DNA from: Pseudolactococcus reticulitermitis
Lineage (GTDB): Bacteria; Bacillota; Bacilli; Lactobacillales; Streptococcaceae
Length of the DNA stretch: 64,000 nucleotides
Direction: 5' to 3'
Assembly (NCBI RefSeq): GCF_002260845.1
Contig: NZ_BEDT01000001.1
Span: 186,001-250,000, forward strand
Position numbers and translations under genes: made by a program. Of this stretch, positions 43,509 to 54,406 are shown one piece after another. Position 1 is the first letter of the stretch. Each line of letters starts with the position of its first letter. Under the pieces are notes generated by a model. The model was given only the letters and a program-made list of their open reading frames with translations. It had not been told where the DNA came from and did not search any database.

Positions 43509-44750
43509 TTAACCTCTTGTTTGACCATTACCATTAATCAAATATTTGTAGGACGTGAGTGCTTCAAGCCCCATTGGACCTCTGGCGTGTAATTTTTGGG
43601 TTGAAATGCCAATTTCAGCCCCTAAGCCAAAGACAAAACCGTCTGTAAATCTCGTTGACGCATTAACATAAACCGCCGCAGAATCAATTTGTGCTTGAAA
43701 TTGCTCCGCATGTGCTAAATTATCCGTGATAATACTCTCTGAATGTTTGGTGCTGTAACGATTGATGTGTGTGATGGCTTGATCAATGCTTGAGACAACC
43801 TTGACTGACATCTCATAGTCTAAGTACTCAGCACCAAAGTCTGCCTCAGTCGCCAGTTCTCCTGTCATCAAAGCTGCTGCTAACGTATCAACCTTAAAGT
43901 CAATCTGTTGCACAGCATTAATCGCTGTTTGCAATTTTGGTAAAAATGTAGCAGCGATTTTTTCATGAACGACCAAACTTTCAGCCGCATTGCAGACACT
44001 TGGACGTTGTGTTTTAGCATTGATGACAATTTTTATCGCCATCTCCAAATCAGCAAATTCATCCACATAAATGCTGACGTTGCCCGTTCCCGTTTCGATA
44101 ATCGGCACACGCGACTGCTCTTTAACCGTCTTGATCAGCCCCGCACCACCACGTGGAATCAGCACGTCTAAGTAATCAGTCGCCTGCATCATTTTTCTGG
44201 CAACGTCATGACTGGTATCTGTCACGAGCCCTACTGCATCTTCTGTGATGCCCGCATCTCTCAACGCCCTTTTGATGACTTGAACAAGCGCTTGATTGGA
44301 ATGAATGGCGTCTTTACCACCACGTAAAATGACCGCATTATTGGTCTTGAAACACAGGGCAAAAGCATCCACCCCAACATTTGGTCGGCTCTCAAAAATC
44401 ATGCCAACCACGCCTAATGGAACACGTTTTTGAAGAATTCTCAAACCGTCAAGATTGGTATAACCACTCATGACTTGGCCTACTGGATCTGGTAGGGCTG
44501 CCACTTGTCTGACACCCTCAGCAATATCTGCTATTCGCTCTGGTGTCAAACGCAGACGATCCAGCATAATGGCGTTGATGCCATTGGCTTCGGCATGCGC
44601 TAAATCTTTGGCGTTTTCAGCGATAATGGCAGCCGTATTGTCAACAAGGGCTTGCGCCAATGTCTGCAAAAACTGATTTTTTTCAAGGGTCGCATATGTT
44701 GCTAATTCAAAGGCAGCCGTTTTAGCCTGTTTGCCAAGTGTCTCAATCAT
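43509..44750 (-). CDS. proA: Gamma-glutamyl phosphate reductase
   Basis: This 413-residue enzyme reduces glutamyl-5-phosphate to the semialdehyde in proline synthesis. The catalytic cysteine is in [15 protein letters not shown] (about residue 255), and [14 protein letters not shown] and [16 protein letters not shown] are typical. ATG 44750 is chosen because GGGAGG lies eight bases upstream; a frame starting at 44765 would begin in the murM stop. It is separated from proB by murN and murM, an unusual arrangement. Confidence 0.94.
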   Translation of the reverse strand: MIETLGKQAKTAAFELATYATLEKNQFLQTLAQALVDNTAAIIAENAKDLAHAEANGINAIMLDRLRLTPERIADIAEGVRQVAALPDPVGQVMSGYTNLDGLRILQKRVPLGVVGMIFESRPNVGVDAFALCFKTNNAVILRGGKDAIHSNQALVQVIKRALRDAGITEDAVGLVTDTSHDVARKMMQATDYLDVLIPRGGAGLIKTVKEQSRVPIIETGTGNVSIYVDEFADLEMAIKIVINAKTQRPSVCNAAESLVVHEKIAATFLPKLQTAINAVQQIDFKVDTLAAALMTGELATEADFGAEYLDYEMSVKVVSSIDQAITHINRYSTKHSESIITDNLAHAEQFQAQIDSAAVYVNASTRFTDGFVFGLGAEIGISTQKLHARGPMGLEALTSYKYLINGNGQTRG

Positions 44751-44764
44751 CTGGTTTCCTCCCA

Positions 44765-45934
44765 TTATTTCATTTTTTTACGGAGTTTGTAAGCAAACTC
44801 GCTCAAGTTAAATAAAAATCGGTTGACTGGCATATCAAATTCACCGACATAGACTTCAATTTTCGGATTAAAATGTTTTTTAAATTTCAACAGGCCGTCT
44901 GTTTCAGACAAGGAGTTTTCCAGACCACCCATATTGAGTGTTTCCGCACCCTTTTCAAAAGCATGTTGGATGGCTTCATACCAAGCCAAATAAGAGGGAT
45001 AATATTTTTGAAAAGCCGTATCCGTGCCTGCGTATAGCGTTTCCGCAGCCCCACCAAAATTTAAGGTCAAGGTTCCCGCAACAGGGATGACAGCACCATG
45101 CGTTGCGACTGTTTTCGTTAAAGCAGCAATATTTTTATCAACAATTTCCAGTTCACTTGTCAAAGCTTTGACACGCTTGTCATTTTTAGCTTTCGTCAGA
45201 TTATCCGTCAATTTTTCCCGATTTTCTTTGGCTTCCGATAATAATTTACCAAAGTCCATTTTAACGAGGTTGATAAAGGCATCGTCGCCATAGGTTTCAA
45301 GCAATTTCGTGTAATACTCAGCGTTTCTCAGACTCACATTTTTGCGTGATTCTGTTTTTTTCATCAGTTCAGAAAACTCAGCGACAAGCTCAGTCCCCCC
45401 AATTTCAAAAATAGGCTGTGACTTGCGAGCTTTGCGCAAGAATTGCCGCGTTTTTTTGCTCAATGTTTCCTCAGAAAAATCATCCCGATGAATGACGGCA
45501 TTATAGCGTGGTTGAATGGTATCTGCCATATCAGTTGTCAAGCCTGACCATTTAACGCCTAAATTTTGCAAGTTTTTTGTCAGCGTTTCTGACTGGTCAG
45601 CCAAAATCGCTGGATCAAATTTGATAAATAAGGCGTGTTGTGACTTGCCATATTTTTTCAGCTCTGCCAAAACAAATGCCAATAACTCCGTATCCGAATA
45701 ATCAAGGACGATTCCTCGCGGTATATAGAGCATTGTCACCCCTAATGGTAACGGCTTAATCAAGACACTCACACTTGATTTGAGTGCCTCATCTTTGTAA
45801 AATCCGATGCGTTCATGTCGCCAATTATCTTTAATGTTTGCCCAATTTGACGATTGTAATAAATGCGTCAAATTTGATGCCTTGATAAAGGCATCGTGTT
45901 CAGCTGCTGATAGACCTATTTTTACTGTGTACAT
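44765..45934 (-). CDS. murM: FemAB-family peptidoglycan bridge aminoacyltransferase (MurM-like)
   Basis: This 389-residue cytoplasmic enzyme transfers an amino acid from aminoacyl-tRNA to the lysine of lipid II, building the interpeptide bridge. Two GNAT-like halves are visible, with an inserted coiled coil (about residues 220-275, [20 protein letters not shown]) that is typical of the Fem family. NMGGLENSL and [16 protein letters not shown] end the second half. Its extended -10 ends six bases before the ATG, so the mRNA is predicted to be leaderless. Which of the two Fem genes adds the first residue cannot be told from sequence. Confidence 0.85.
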   Translation of the reverse strand: MYTVKIGLSAAEHDAFIKASNLTHLLQSSNWANIKDNWRHERIGFYKDEALKSSVSVLIKPLPLGVTMLYIPRGIVLDYSDTELLAFVLAELKKYGKSQHALFIKFDPAILADQSETLTKNLQNLGVKWSGLTTDMADTIQPRYNAVIHRDDFSEETLSKKTRQFLRKARKSQPIFEIGGTELVAEFSELMKKTESRKNVSLRNAEYYTKLLETYGDDAFINLVKMDFGKLLSEAKENREKLTDNLTKAKNDKRVKALTSELEIVDKNIAALTKTVATHGAVIPVAGTLTLNFGGAAETLYAGTDTAFQKYYPSYLAWYEAIQHAFEKGAETLNMGGLENSLSETDGLLKFKKHFNPKIEVYVGEFDMPVNRFLFNLSEFAYKLRKKMK

Positions 45935-45940
45935 GTTTCC

Positions 45941-45949
45941 ATTATATCA
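45941..45949 (-). promoter_or_regulatory. Extended -10 promoter of murM, leaderless
   Basis: TGATATAAT on the minus strand, whose hexamer ends six bases (GGAAAC) before ATG 45934. It directly follows the T-tract of the murN terminator. Confidence 0.65.
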
Positions 45950-45976
45950 AAAAAAAGAGCAGTCAGCTTGCTCTTT
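45949..45976 (-). terminator. Terminator after murN
   Basis: AAAGAGCA pairs with TGCTCTTT across a seven-base loop and continues in a T-tract on the minus strand. Confidence 0.85.
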
Positions 45977-46008
45977 GGACAATTTCTATCTCTGATTTTA
46001 TCAAAACC

Positions 46009-47226
46009 TTATCGCCCCATTATTTTTTTCAAGACAGCTGTCAGCTTGGTCAAGACAGGTTTGAGGGTCATCTCATAATTCCCAGATGATTGCCAAATGT
46101 AGCCCTTAAAGTTTTGCTTGAATTTCAAAACACCTTGATCTGGATTGTCAGGCGCATTGACCCCCATGAAATTATAATGCTCAATCTGATGCGAAAAAGC
46201 AAATTGCAACATGTCATCTTGAATCAAGAAAGGGGCGGAAAACTCTCTGAACGCATCATACATGCCGCTAAACATATAGAGAATCTCATTGGGCATGATG
46301 AAAAATTGTGCTGCTGCCAAGATAACATCTTCGTCACCATAAGTTTCTGCCAATGTTTGAAGTTCTGCTTGGAATTTTTCAAGTCGCGACACCCGTTGAT
46401 TGAGCGTATCGAGACTTTTTTTCTTATTTTGCGCCTGAGCCTGCTCGATTTCCTGGTAAACACCAGCCAATTCTGACTGGTTAGCTGCTAACTCTGTTTG
46501 GAAATTAAGTTTCGCCAACACAAACTTAACACGGTCGCCAAAGGCTTGATAAACCGCCTGATAATAAGACAAGTCTCGCGTTGAAAAATTTCTGCGCTCG
46601 CCTGCCTCATCAACCACTTTCTTAAAATCAGCCAATTCATCATAGCTCGCTTCATAGACCTGAATGCCTAATTTTCGGGCTTTTTTAATGGTCTGGAGAC
46701 CATTTTTCTTATAAGATTTTTCAAGTTGGGCAAGCGTTTCAAACCCCGTCAACTCTTTACTATAATTATAGTTAAAACTTTTCTCAAAATCGCTCAACCG
46801 TGCTTCCGAAAAGCCTAAAGTCTCATAAAAACCAGTCAGCTCTTGGTTAAAAGTACCTACTTTTTCCCAGTTATCATCATACTTTTCAATCATTTGATTA
46901 GAATGGATGATGAACTTCAAGCCACCGTGTTTTTTGAGTAGAGCTTTGGCACCTGAAATCAGCACTTGATTATCGCTTGCTATGGCAGAAAAGTAAGGAT
47001 TCCCATGCGCTTCTGCCAGATAGCCAAACCGAACTTTAGCCAGTGTCACCAGCATAGCAGCCACGATTGCGTTATCTGTCTTCACTGCAAAATAAAATGG
47101 CTGGTGGCCTAAACTAGCTTGTAAGTCACCAAATGCTTGAGTTTGTTGGAAATGAACATCATCACGTGTCGCCACAAATTCTGCAAATTCAGCTGCTGTG
47201 ATGACTGCAAATTGACTACTGTCCAA
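46009..47226 (-). CDS. murN: FemAB-family peptidoglycan bridge aminoacyltransferase (MurN-like)
   Basis: This 405-residue Fem-family enzyme is a paralogue of the next gene. It has the two-half GNAT layout and a coiled-coil insertion (about residues 235-290, [20 protein letters not shown] region). The end has [20 protein letters not shown]. The only start with a ribosome binding site is TTG 47226 (AAAGGA seven bases upstream), overlapping the proB stop by 11 bases; the ATG at 47286 lies well inside proB and is rejected. Together the pair should make a two-residue bridge such as Ser/Thr-Ala. Confidence 0.83.
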   Translation of the reverse strand: MDSSQFAVITAAEFAEFVATRDDVHFQQTQAFGDLQASLGHQPFYFAVKTDNAIVAAMLVTLAKVRFGYLAEAHGNPYFSAIASDNQVLISGAKALLKKHGGLKFIIHSNQMIEKYDDNWEKVGTFNQELTGFYETLGFSEARLSDFEKSFNYNYSKELTGFETLAQLEKSYKKNGLQTIKKARKLGIQVYEASYDELADFKKVVDEAGERRNFSTRDLSYYQAVYQAFGDRVKFVLAKLNFQTELAANQSELAGVYQEIEQAQAQNKKKSLDTLNQRVSRLEKFQAELQTLAETYGDEDVILAAAQFFIMPNEILYMFSGMYDAFREFSAPFLIQDDMLQFAFSHQIEHYNFMGVNAPDNPDQGVLKFKQNFKGYIWQSSGNYEMTLKPVLTKLTAVLKKIMGR

Positions 47227-48016
47227 AATAAGTTCCTTTCTTCTTGCCGTTAATGATATCACGAATCTCACGAATTCTAGCACCATTGGTCAGCACCATT
47301 TGTTTATCCGTATCAAAAATCAGCTTGGCTGCTTCTAATTTGCTAGTCATGCCACCTGTCCCAAAGCGACTGCCTGCACCACCTGCCGCCTTCATTAATG
47401 TCTCTGTAATTTCAGAGACATTGTCAATGAGCTTGGCATCATCGAAAATATTAGGATTTTTGTCATAAAGTCCATCAATATCGGACAGCATAATCAGCAA
47501 ATCAGCATCTGCCAAGTTCGTTACAATGGCGCCTAATCGGTCATTATCGCCAAACTTGGTCTTATGATCCATTTCATCGACACTGACCGCATCATTTTCA
47601 TTGATGATGGGAATGATCCCCATGCTCAAAATCGCTTGGAGGGACATGGACGCATTTTGACGGCTTTCAGGATATTCAATCACATCATTGGTCAATAAAA
47701 GCTGGGACACTTTTTGCTGATAGCGGGCAAACATATGATTGTACAGACTCATTAATTCCACCTGACCAATCGACGCTAGCGCTTGCTGTTGTGCGATTTC
47801 TGACGGTCGTTTGTCCAAACCTAAAACATTAAGCCCAACACCAATCGCGCCTGATGTGACCAAAATAATGTCATAGCCTTCGTTCCTTAGACTCGACAAG
47901 GTAAAAGCCAAGTCGTCCATATTTTTCAGATTGATTTGACCATTCGCCAAAATCAGACTTGAGGTGCCAATTTTAACCACGATTCTTTTGACCGTTTTTA
48001 GTTTTTCTCGATTCAT
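47216..48016 (-). CDS. proB: Glutamate 5-kinase (without PUA domain)
   Basis: This 266-residue enzyme phosphorylates glutamate as the first step of proline synthesis. [10 protein letters not shown] and the amino-acid kinase motifs [25 protein letters not shown] and [14 protein letters not shown] are present. The C-terminal PUA domain of the E. coli enzyme is absent, as in streptococci. It starts four bases after recN and overlaps murN; proA is 2.5 kb further on. Confidence 0.94.
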   Translation of the reverse strand: MNREKLKTVKRIVVKIGTSSLILANGQINLKNMDDLAFTLSSLRNEGYDIILVTSGAIGVGLNVLGLDKRPSEIAQQQALASIGQVELMSLYNHMFARYQQKVSQLLLTNDVIEYPESRQNASMSLQAILSMGIIPIINENDAVSVDEMDHKTKFGDNDRLGAIVTNLADADLLIMLSDIDGLYDKNPNIFDDAKLIDNVSEITETLMKAAGGAGSRFGTGGMTSKLEAAKLIFDTDKQMVLTNGARIREIRDIINGKKKGTYFGQ

Positions 48017-48020
48017 CTTC

Positions 48021-49691
48021 TTATTTTTCCAGTAATTTCTTAGCTTGTGCCAGCGCCTCAGGCGTTAAATCATCGCCTGCCAGCATCTTAGCAATTTCGA
48101 TTTCCCGTTCTGCAAACGTTAATTTTCTGACCGTTGAAGTGGTGCTATCGTCCAGCTGAATTTTCTCGATATGATATTGGGTATCCGCAATCGCCACAAC
48201 TTGCGGTAAATGCGAGATACACAAGACCTGCCCACTTTGAGAAATCTTGTAGATTTTATTGGCAATCGCTTGGGCAACGCGTCCTGAAACGCCTGTATCG
48301 ACTTCATCAAAAACAATGGCTGTTTTATTTTCACGTCTGGCAAAGCTTGACTTAATCGCCAGCATAATCCGGCTCATTTCCCCACCCGATGCGGTCTTAG
48401 CCAGAGGTTTGAAGCCCTCTCCCGGATTGGTTTGAATGAAAAACTCGACGTGCTGATTTCCATTGACCGAGAACTTGGCGGGTTCAAACTGCACCTTGAA
48501 ATCGGCTTTCGCCATGTAGAGATCCGCCAACTCGCCCTTGACATCTTTGGCGAGCCTGTCGGCAATGGTTGCTCTAGCCTCAGACAGCGCCTGCGCACTG
48601 ATCAAGAGTGCCTTTTCAGCCGATTTAAATGCTGCTTCCAGATTTTCTGAGGAGTTCTCGTCACCTGTCAGTGCCTCTAATTCTTTTTGGCAATTTGCCA
48701 AATAAGCCAGCACATCTGCCAACTCAGGACCGTATTTTTTCTTGAGGGTCGTCAAAACCGAGATCCGGTCTTCAATCATCGCCAACTCTGACGGATTGAA
48801 TTCCAAATCATCAATCCGTTTCTCCAAATCTGCCGCAGCATCTTCTAATAAATAGTAGGCATCTGCGATTTTTTCAGACAATTTGGCATAGCTGGCCGCA
48901 TCAAACTGGCTAGCTGATTCCAACTCATTCATGGCATTTCTGACCATAGACAGACTTGAATAATCAGATGCATCATCATCTAATGAATAATAGGCAGCAT
49001 TCAAATGCTCCGCGATATGATTAGCATGGGTTAATAATTCGCGTCTGTGATAAATGTCTTCATCTGTCTTGAGGTCAATCTCAGCTGAGGTGATTTCATC
49101 AATTTGAAATTTTAAAATATCAATCCGTTGGGCAAATTCTGCTTGATTTTTTTTGAGCGTGACTAATTTTTGGCGTAGCGTTTTATAATCAGAAAATTTC
49201 TGGGCGTAGTCTTGCTTGATTTTTAGAAATTTTTTGTCGCCAAACTCATCCAGCATAGCCAAGTGATGGGCTGGGCTCATCAGTTCCTGATGATCATGCT
49301 GCCCATGAATATCGACCAAAAAGCTACTGATAGCTTGAAGATTTGACAAGGGTGTCAAGACACCATTAATGCGACAAGATGAACGACCATTAGCAAAAAT
49401 TTCCCGTCGCAAAATCAGCTCGCCCGTGTTCTCAAAGCCAAGCGCTTCAAGTTGCTGGGCGATTTCAGGGCTATCTTGTTGATAGAAAAACAGGCCTTCT
49501 ATTTCCGCCTTATCAGCACCATGGCGGACAAATGACGTCTGTGCCCGCGAGCCTAAAAGCAGATTCATGGCATCAATAATAATTGATTTTCCCGCACCTG
49601 TTTCACCCGTCAAAATCGACATACCTTGATCAAACTGCATGGCAATCGTGTCGATAATGGCAAAATTTTTGATCGATATTTCCTGTAACAT
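48021..49691 (-). CDS. recN: DNA repair protein RecN
   Basis: This 556-residue SMC-like protein acts early at DNA double-strand breaks. The Walker A motif [15 protein letters not shown] is near residue 30, a long coiled coil occupies the middle, and the signature [16 protein letters not shown] and Walker [18 protein letters not shown] are in the C-terminal part. ATG 49691 is preferred because GGAGGG precedes it. It follows argR closely, and proB starts four bases after its stop. Confidence 0.94.
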   Translation of the reverse strand: MLQEISIKNFAIIDTIAMQFDQGMSILTGETGAGKSIIIDAMNLLLGSRAQTSFVRHGADKAEIEGLFFYQQDSPEIAQQLEALGFENTGELILRREIFANGRSSCRINGVLTPLSNLQAISSFLVDIHGQHDHQELMSPAHHLAMLDEFGDKKFLKIKQDYAQKFSDYKTLRQKLVTLKKNQAEFAQRIDILKFQIDEITSAEIDLKTDEDIYHRRELLTHANHIAEHLNAAYYSLDDDASDYSSLSMVRNAMNELESASQFDAASYAKLSEKIADAYYLLEDAAADLEKRIDDLEFNPSELAMIEDRISVLTTLKKKYGPELADVLAYLANCQKELEALTGDENSSENLEAAFKSAEKALLISAQALSEARATIADRLAKDVKGELADLYMAKADFKVQFEPAKFSVNGNQHVEFFIQTNPGEGFKPLAKTASGGEMSRIMLAIKSSFARRENKTAIVFDEVDTGVSGRVAQAIANKIYKISQSGQVLCISHLPQVVAIADTQYHIEKIQLDDSTTSTVRKLTFAEREIEIAKMLAGDDLTPEALAQAKKLLEK

Positions 49692-49739
49692 CAATTTCCC
49701 TCCATTAAGCTGCCGAGGCTTTCCTGTGCCACCCGTCAA

Positions 49740-50174
49740 TTAATTTGATAACTCTGACGCAATTTTTTCAGCATTGTCATCTGATGTGGCGATTAATAAA
49801 ATCGTATCATCATCTGATAGGACTGTAAAAACAAGTGGTTCAAAGCGCGTCAACAGGCGATTTTTAAGGAGCATGGCTGAACCCGGACTCGTTCTAATCG
49901 CGAGTTGATTGCCCTGTCTTTTTACCGTTTCAACGGCAGATTTAAATAAATCTGTCTCTGTATTGGCACGCTGACTTTCAGGCAGGGCATAGCGATAACC
50001 ACCTGTTTTAGCAGGTACTTTAACCAAGCGCAATTCCCGCATATCACGTGAAACAGTCGCTTGTGTGACTTCAATGTCTAAAGCCAAAAGGGCAGACACT
50101 AAATCGTCCTGCGTCATAATGTCTTGCTCAACCAATAGTTTTTTGATTAACTCAATCCGTTCACTTTTTTTCAT
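49740..50174 (-). CDS. argR: ArgR/AhrC-family arginine repressor
   Basis: This 144-residue regulator has an N-terminal winged helix (MTQDDLVSALLALDIEVTQATVSRDMREL) and a C-terminal hexamerisation and arginine-binding domain (TSPGSAMLLKNRL, SDDDTILLIAT). It overlaps tlyA and precedes recN, a conserved order in Bacilli. Lactococci have two paralogues (ArgR and AhrC) that act together, and which one this is cannot be decided here; the tlyA-recN context is where ahrC usually lies. Confidence 0.9.
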   Translation of the reverse strand: MKKSERIELIKKLLVEQDIMTQDDLVSALLALDIEVTQATVSRDMRELRLVKVPAKTGGYRYALPESQRANTETDLFKSAVETVKRQGNQLAIRTSPGSAMLLKNRLLTRFEPLVFTVLSDDDTILLIATSDDNAEKIASELSN

Positions 50175-50982
50175 CTAATTCTCCATGCGCCTCTGAGACG
50201 ACTGTCTGAATCTGTGGCGTCACTTGGTCAATCAGGTCTGTTGTTTTAGACAAATGCAATAAAAATTCAATATTCCCATGACCACCTTTAATAGGCGAGC
50301 TGGTCAAACCAAGCGTTGAAAAGCCGAGACCATTTGCCATAGTCACAACGGATTCAATCACGATTTCATGAATTTTAGCCTCTTTAATGATACCATTCTT
50401 ACCGATTTGTTCACGACCTGCCTCAAATTGTGGCTTAATCAGCGCCACAACCTGACCACCCTCAAGTAAAATATCATACAAGGCGGGTAAAATCAAGGCA
50501 AGGCTGATAAATGAGACATCAATTGAGGCAAAAGTCGGCAAATCATGACTGAAATCTTCAGGCTTAGCATAGCGAAAATTAAACTGCTCCATGACAATAA
50601 CACGATTGTCTTGACGAATTTTCCAAGCCAATTGATTGGTGCCAACATCAACAGCATAGACCAATTTAGCCCCGTTTTGGAGCATGACATCGGTAAAGCC
50701 ACCTGTTGAGGAACCAATATCAATGGCGGTTTGATCTGAAACTGACATCTCAAACGTTTCCAGCGCTCTCGCCAATTTCAGACCACCACGACTAACATAA
50801 GGGAGTTTTTCCCCCTTAATCATCAGCTCCAAATCGTCCGACACTTTTTCGCCAGGCTTGTCAAAGCGTTCGCCATTAAGGGCATTGATGACAATACCTG
50901 CCATCACACCGCGTTTCGCCTGCTCGCGTGTGTCAAATAGTCCTTGATTGTAGGCTAGGACATCTACTCGTTCTTTAGTCAA
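50161..50982 (-). CDS. tlyA: TlyA-family rRNA methyltransferase (S4 + FtsJ)
   Basis: This 273-residue protein has an N-terminal S4 RNA-binding domain (residues 1-60) and an FtsJ-type methyltransferase domain with the SAM loop AIDIGSSTGGFTDVML (about residue 85) and FASIDVSFISL. Mycobacterial TlyA makes 2'-O-methyl marks on 16S and 23S rRNA; the target in Bacilli is less sure. It overlaps ispA and argR. Confidence 0.9.
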   Translation of the reverse strand: MTKERVDVLAYNQGLFDTREQAKRGVMAGIVINALNGERFDKPGEKVSDDLELMIKGEKLPYVSRGGLKLARALETFEMSVSDQTAIDIGSSTGGFTDVMLQNGAKLVYAVDVGTNQLAWKIRQDNRVIVMEQFNFRYAKPEDFSHDLPTFASIDVSFISLALILPALYDILLEGGQVVALIKPQFEAGREQIGKNGIIKEAKIHEIVIESVVTMANGLGFSTLGLTSSPIKGGHGNIEFLLHLSKTTDLIDQVTPQIQTVVSEAHGELDEKK

Positions 50983-51847
50983 TTTTTAATCTTTCAATTT
51001 GTTTCAAAATACTGTCAGGTCGTAGCTGGCTTGTGCGCGAAAGTTCAGCTAAAATCCCTTCAGCTGCGGCTAGATTAGCGTTTAATTCTGCCTTTGCGCC
51101 TGCCAGACCTAATAACTTCACATAGGTTGATTTATCCGCAACTTCATCTTTACCGGGCGTTTTCCCGATTTGGTCAAATGTTGCGGTCACATCTAAAATG
51201 TCATCTCTGATTTGAAAGGCTTGACCGACTTTTTCTCCCAGATGGCGGAGTGATGAGATGACCTCATCTGACTGTTGCGCGATAAGGCCTGCGGCAACGA
51301 AAGGAAACATCAACATTTTGCCTGTTTTGAGGGCGTGAATTTGTTGCAGCTGCTCAAAAGTCAGGGCTTGCGTCTCTCCATCCATATCGAGAACTTGACC
51401 AGCCACCATCCCACGACTACCAGAGGCTAGCGCCAACTCACGCACCAAAGCCACAACGACGCTTGATGGTAAGTCAGCATTTGCCAATAAGAGATAGGGA
51501 TCTAGCAAGAGGGCATCGCCTGCCAAAATCGCCTGTGCCTCGCCGAAAACCTTGTGGTTAGTCGGTTTGCCACGGCGAAAATCGTCATTATCCATGGCTG
51601 GCAAATCGTCGTGAATCAGCGAACTGGTGTGAATTAGCTCGACCGCACCCGCTACCTTGACATGTTCTGCTGTGATAGCCACACCAAAAGCCTGCAAGGT
51701 TTCTAACAAAAACAGCGGTCTAATTCGCTTGCCACCCGCCTGAATTGAGTACTGAATACTCTCCGTCAAATGGTCGATGAGATTTTCTGAGCTATAAAAA
51801 TCGTCAAAAATGCTCGTCAATGCTGTCAATAAAGCTTTATTGTCCAT
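50975..51847 (-). CDS. ispA: Geranyl/farnesyl diphosphate synthase
   Basis: This 290-residue polyprenyl synthase makes farnesyl diphosphate for undecaprenyl phosphate synthesis. The first aspartate-rich motif is in [21 protein letters not shown] and the second is in [21 protein letters not shown] 51847 with AGAAG before it is preferred over 51868; either start overlaps or abuts xseB, so translation is coupled. Confidence 0.93.
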   Translation of the reverse strand: MDNKALLTALTSIFDDFYSSENLIDHLTESIQYSIQAGGKRIRPLFLLETLQAFGVAITAEHVKVAGAVELIHTSSLIHDDLPAMDNDDFRRGKPTNHKVFGEAQAILAGDALLLDPYLLLANADLPSSVVVALVRELALASGSRGMVAGQVLDMDGETQALTFEQLQQIHALKTGKMLMFPFVAAGLIAQQSDEVISSLRHLGEKVGQAFQIRDDILDVTATFDQIGKTPGKDEVADKSTYVKLLGLAGAKAELNANLAAAEGILAELSRTSQLRPDSILKQIERLKID

Positions 51848-52055
51848 CAAATACTTCTTCTGTGCCATCGTCTGCCATGACTTTTACCAAGGTTGCCTCG
51901 GCATTTTTCAAAGTTTTTTGAAGCGTTTTAGACAACTTCATCCCTTTTTGAAATTCTGCGATGGCCTCTTCCAAGGGGACATCACCATTTTCTAAACGCT
52001 TGACGATGTCTTCTAATGCTGCTAAATTTTCTTCAAAAGTTACTGCTTTAACCAT
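51837..52055 (-). CDS. xseB: Exodeoxyribonuclease VII small subunit
   Basis: This 72-residue helical protein has the family pattern [20 protein letters not shown] and [16 protein letters not shown]. Several copies coat one large subunit. It overlaps xseA by eight bases and ispA at the other end. Confidence 0.95.
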   Translation of the reverse strand: MVKAVTFEENLAALEDIVKRLENGDVPLEEAIAEFQKGMKLSKTLQKTLKNAEATLVKVMADDGTEEVFDGQ

Positions 52056-53376
52056 TTTTCACCTCTACATTGATTTGACCGTCTGAGACTTCTAGACTCA
52101 GATAATCACCTGTTTTAACATCTTGGATAGACTTAACGACTTTTTGTTCTGCTGTTCGAGCAATCGCGAAACCACGCTTGATAATTTTTTCTGGATCAAT
52201 CAAGCTCAAACTATCATAAGCTTTTTCAGCTCGTGTTTTTTGATAGGTCAATAAATTAGTCATATTCATTTTTAAACTTGCCGTTTCACGTGCCAGTTGC
52301 CGATTGGCTTCTGCGACTTTTTGGTCAAGTCGTAAACTCGTCAGGCGACTGGTTAACAAGGCTTGGGCTTGCTGATTTTTCTGGTAATGCTGCTGTAAGC
52401 GTTGGTTTAACATGCCTGTTAATTGATCCAATTTTTGAAGATAACTATCATATAATCGCTCAGGTTGTCTGAATATCACAGAATTTTCTAGTCTGGTCAG
52501 TCTTTCTTGTTGCTGATTTAAACCGCGTTGCACACTCGTACTCAATCGCGTTTCGCTGTTTGTCAAGTACTGTAAAATATCAAGTTTTGTATTGGGTGTC
52601 GCGAGTTCTGCTGCAGCTGTCGGTGTCGCGGCACGTCTGTCCGCCACAAAGTCAGCCAAGGTCGTATCCGTTTCATGCCCGACTGAAGAAATCACTGGCA
52701 TTCTTGATTCAAAAATCGCGCGGACGACGATTTCCTCGTTAAATGCCCAGAGGTCTTCGATAGAGCCACCCCCTCGACCAATAATCAGGACGTCTAAGTC
52801 TGCACGTTCGTTGGCTTCGCGAATGCGACGCGCTACTTCCTCTGCTGCACCATTGCCCTGAACCTTGGCAGGAAATAACAAGATTTCTGTCATCGGAAAA
52901 CGGCGGTTGACGGTGGTGATGATGTCGCGAATGACGGCACCGCTGGGACTTGTGACCACACCGATTTTTCGTGAAAAGGCTGGAATGGCTTGCTTGAAGT
53001 CGGGGTTGAAGAGCCCCTCGGCTGTTAATTTTTTCTTGAGTTGCTCGAGCTGAACAGCTAGGGCGCCAATGCCGTCTGGCATCATCTTTTCGATGATAAT
53101 CGAGTAAGAACCACCCGGTTCATAGAGCTGGACGCGCCCGACGAGATTAACTTTCATGCCTTCTTCCAGCTCGAAGTTGAGTTTAGCAAAAGCGCCTGCC
53201 CACATGGTCGCTTGGATTACAGATTTTTCATCTTTGATGGCGAAATACTGGTGCTTAGGACGGCGTCTGAAATTAGAAATTTCGCCTGTCAGAAAAACCC
53301 GCTCCAAATAGGGATCACGGTCAAATTTGGCCTTTAAATATTTCGTTAATGTTGACACACTCAAATATTCTGTCAT
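52048..53376 (-). CDS. xseA: Exodeoxyribonuclease VII large subunit
   Basis: This 442-residue nuclease subunit has an N-terminal OB fold ([20 protein letters not shown]), the catalytic domain ([59 protein letters not shown]-type motifs at about residues 135-270) and a long C-terminal coiled coil. An extended -10 ends six bases before the ATG, so a leaderless transcript is predicted for xseA-xseB-ispA-tlyA-argR-recN. Confidence 0.95.
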   Translation of the reverse strand: MTEYLSVSTLTKYLKAKFDRDPYLERVFLTGEISNFRRRPKHQYFAIKDEKSVIQATMWAGAFAKLNFELEEGMKVNLVGRVQLYEPGGSYSIIIEKMMPDGIGALAVQLEQLKKKLTAEGLFNPDFKQAIPAFSRKIGVVTSPSGAVIRDIITTVNRRFPMTEILLFPAKVQGNGAAEEVARRIREANERADLDVLIIGRGGGSIEDLWAFNEEIVVRAIFESRMPVISSVGHETDTTLADFVADRRAATPTAAAELATPNTKLDILQYLTNSETRLSTSVQRGLNQQQERLTRLENSVIFRQPERLYDSYLQKLDQLTGMLNQRLQQHYQKNQQAQALLTSRLTSLRLDQKVAEANRQLARETASLKMNMTNLLTYQKTRAEKAYDSLSLIDPEKIIKRGFAIARTAEQKVVKSIQDVKTGDYLSLEVSDGQINVEVKNG

Positions 53377-53382
53377 GTTACC

Positions 53383-53391
53383 ATTGTACCA
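53383..53391 (-). promoter_or_regulatory. Extended -10 promoter of xseA, leaderless
   Basis: TGGTACAAT on the minus strand with the hexamer ending six bases (GGTAAC) before ATG 53376. It directly follows the T-tract of the folD terminator. Confidence 0.65.
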
Positions 53392-53416
53392 AAAAAACGG
53401 GAAATTTTCCCCGTCT
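53391..53416 (-). terminator. Terminator after folD
   Basis: ACGGGGAAAA pairs with TTTCCCGT and runs into seven T residues on the minus strand, about a dozen bases after the folD stop. Confidence 0.8.
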
Positions 53417-53427
53417 GAATTTAGTGC

Positions 53428-54276
53428 CTATTTGTCTAAAGTCCGTTTCGCTGCTTCATAGGTCTGTTCCATGAGCATGGTAATCGTCATGGGACCAACA
53501 CCACCTGGGACTGGTGTAATGAGACTGGCAATCGGTGCAACTTCATCAAATTTGACATCGCCAATCAGCTTGCCATTTGCATCACGATTCATACCAACGT
53601 CAACGACAACAGCGCCCGATTTGACAAAGTCTGCGCTCACAAAGTTCCCACGACCAATGGCAACGACTAAAATATCCGCTTGTTTGGCTATTGTTGGTAG
53701 ATTTTTTGTTCTCGAGTGGGCGATGGTTACCGTCGCGTGTTGGTCTAACAACATCTGCGCCATAGGCTTGCCTACAATATTAGAGCGGCCAATCACTAGC
53801 GCGTTCTTGCCTGCCACCTCAACGCCGTAAGTCTCCAGCATGACCATGATGCCCGCAGGTGTCGAAGGAATCATAACAGGGTTACCCGACCAGAGGCGCC
53901 CCATGTTGGTAGGATGAAAGCCGTCGACGTCCTTATCTGGGTCAATGGCAAGCAGAATTTTTTCTTCTGAAATATGTGCCGGCAAGGGAAGTTGCACCAA
54001 AATACCATGCCATTTGGCATCTTGATTGAATTGGGCAATCAGCTCTAAGAGTGCTGCTTCCGTCGTATCCTCTGGCAGGCGAATCACTTCTGAGTTGAAG
54101 CCAGCTGCAGTCGCACGACGTTCTTTATTTTTGACATAGACTTGACTGGCTGGGTTTTTGCCCACTAAAATCACGACTAGCCCCGGTGTGACACCGGCAG
54201 ATTTTAAGTCATCCACTTTTATTTTCAGTTCAATCGCCATTTTATCGGCCAAGGCTTTACCATCGATTAAGGTCAT
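53428..54276 (-). CDS. folD: Methylenetetrahydrofolate dehydrogenase/cyclohydrolase
   Basis: This 282-residue bifunctional folate enzyme interconverts methylene-, methenyl- and formyl-THF. [14 protein letters not shown] carries the catalytic lysine, [12 protein letters not shown] and [13 protein letters not shown] follow, and the NADP-binding region is [33 protein letters not shown] ends the family pattern. GGAGA precedes the start; the promoter is fused to the upstream Spx-gene terminator. Confidence 0.96.
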   Translation of the reverse strand: MTLIDGKALADKMAIELKIKVDDLKSAGVTPGLVVILVGKNPASQVYVKNKERRATAAGFNSEVIRLPEDTTEAALLELIAQFNQDAKWHGILVQLPLPAHISEEKILLAIDPDKDVDGFHPTNMGRLWSGNPVMIPSTPAGIMVMLETYGVEVAGKNALVIGRSNIVGKPMAQMLLDQHATVTIAHSRTKNLPTIAKQADILVVAIGRGNFVSADFVKSGAVVVDVGMNRDANGKLIGDVKFDEVAPIASLITPVPGGVGPMTITMLMEQTYEAAKRTLDK

Positions 54277-54318
54277 GCTCGTCTCCGTTTTCTTTTTTCA
54301 TGTCACAGTATAACCTTT

Positions 54319-54327
54319 ATTTTAACA
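54319..54327 (-). promoter_or_regulatory. Extended -10 promoter of folD
   Basis: TGTTAAAAT on the minus strand directly after the T-tract of the preceding terminator. The leader would be about 35 bases and contains a normal ribosome binding site. Confidence 0.5.
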
Positions 54328-54354
54328 AAAAAACAGCGAAATTGCCGCTGTTTT
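54327..54354 (-). terminator. Terminator after the Spx paralogue
   Basis: AAAACAGCG pairs with CGCTGTTTT across a short loop, followed by seven T residues on the minus strand. Confidence 0.85.
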
Positions 54355-54406
54355 CCTCTTTTTTAACGCTGGATATGTAAAATGTTCGATATTACTATGT
54401 ACGCTA

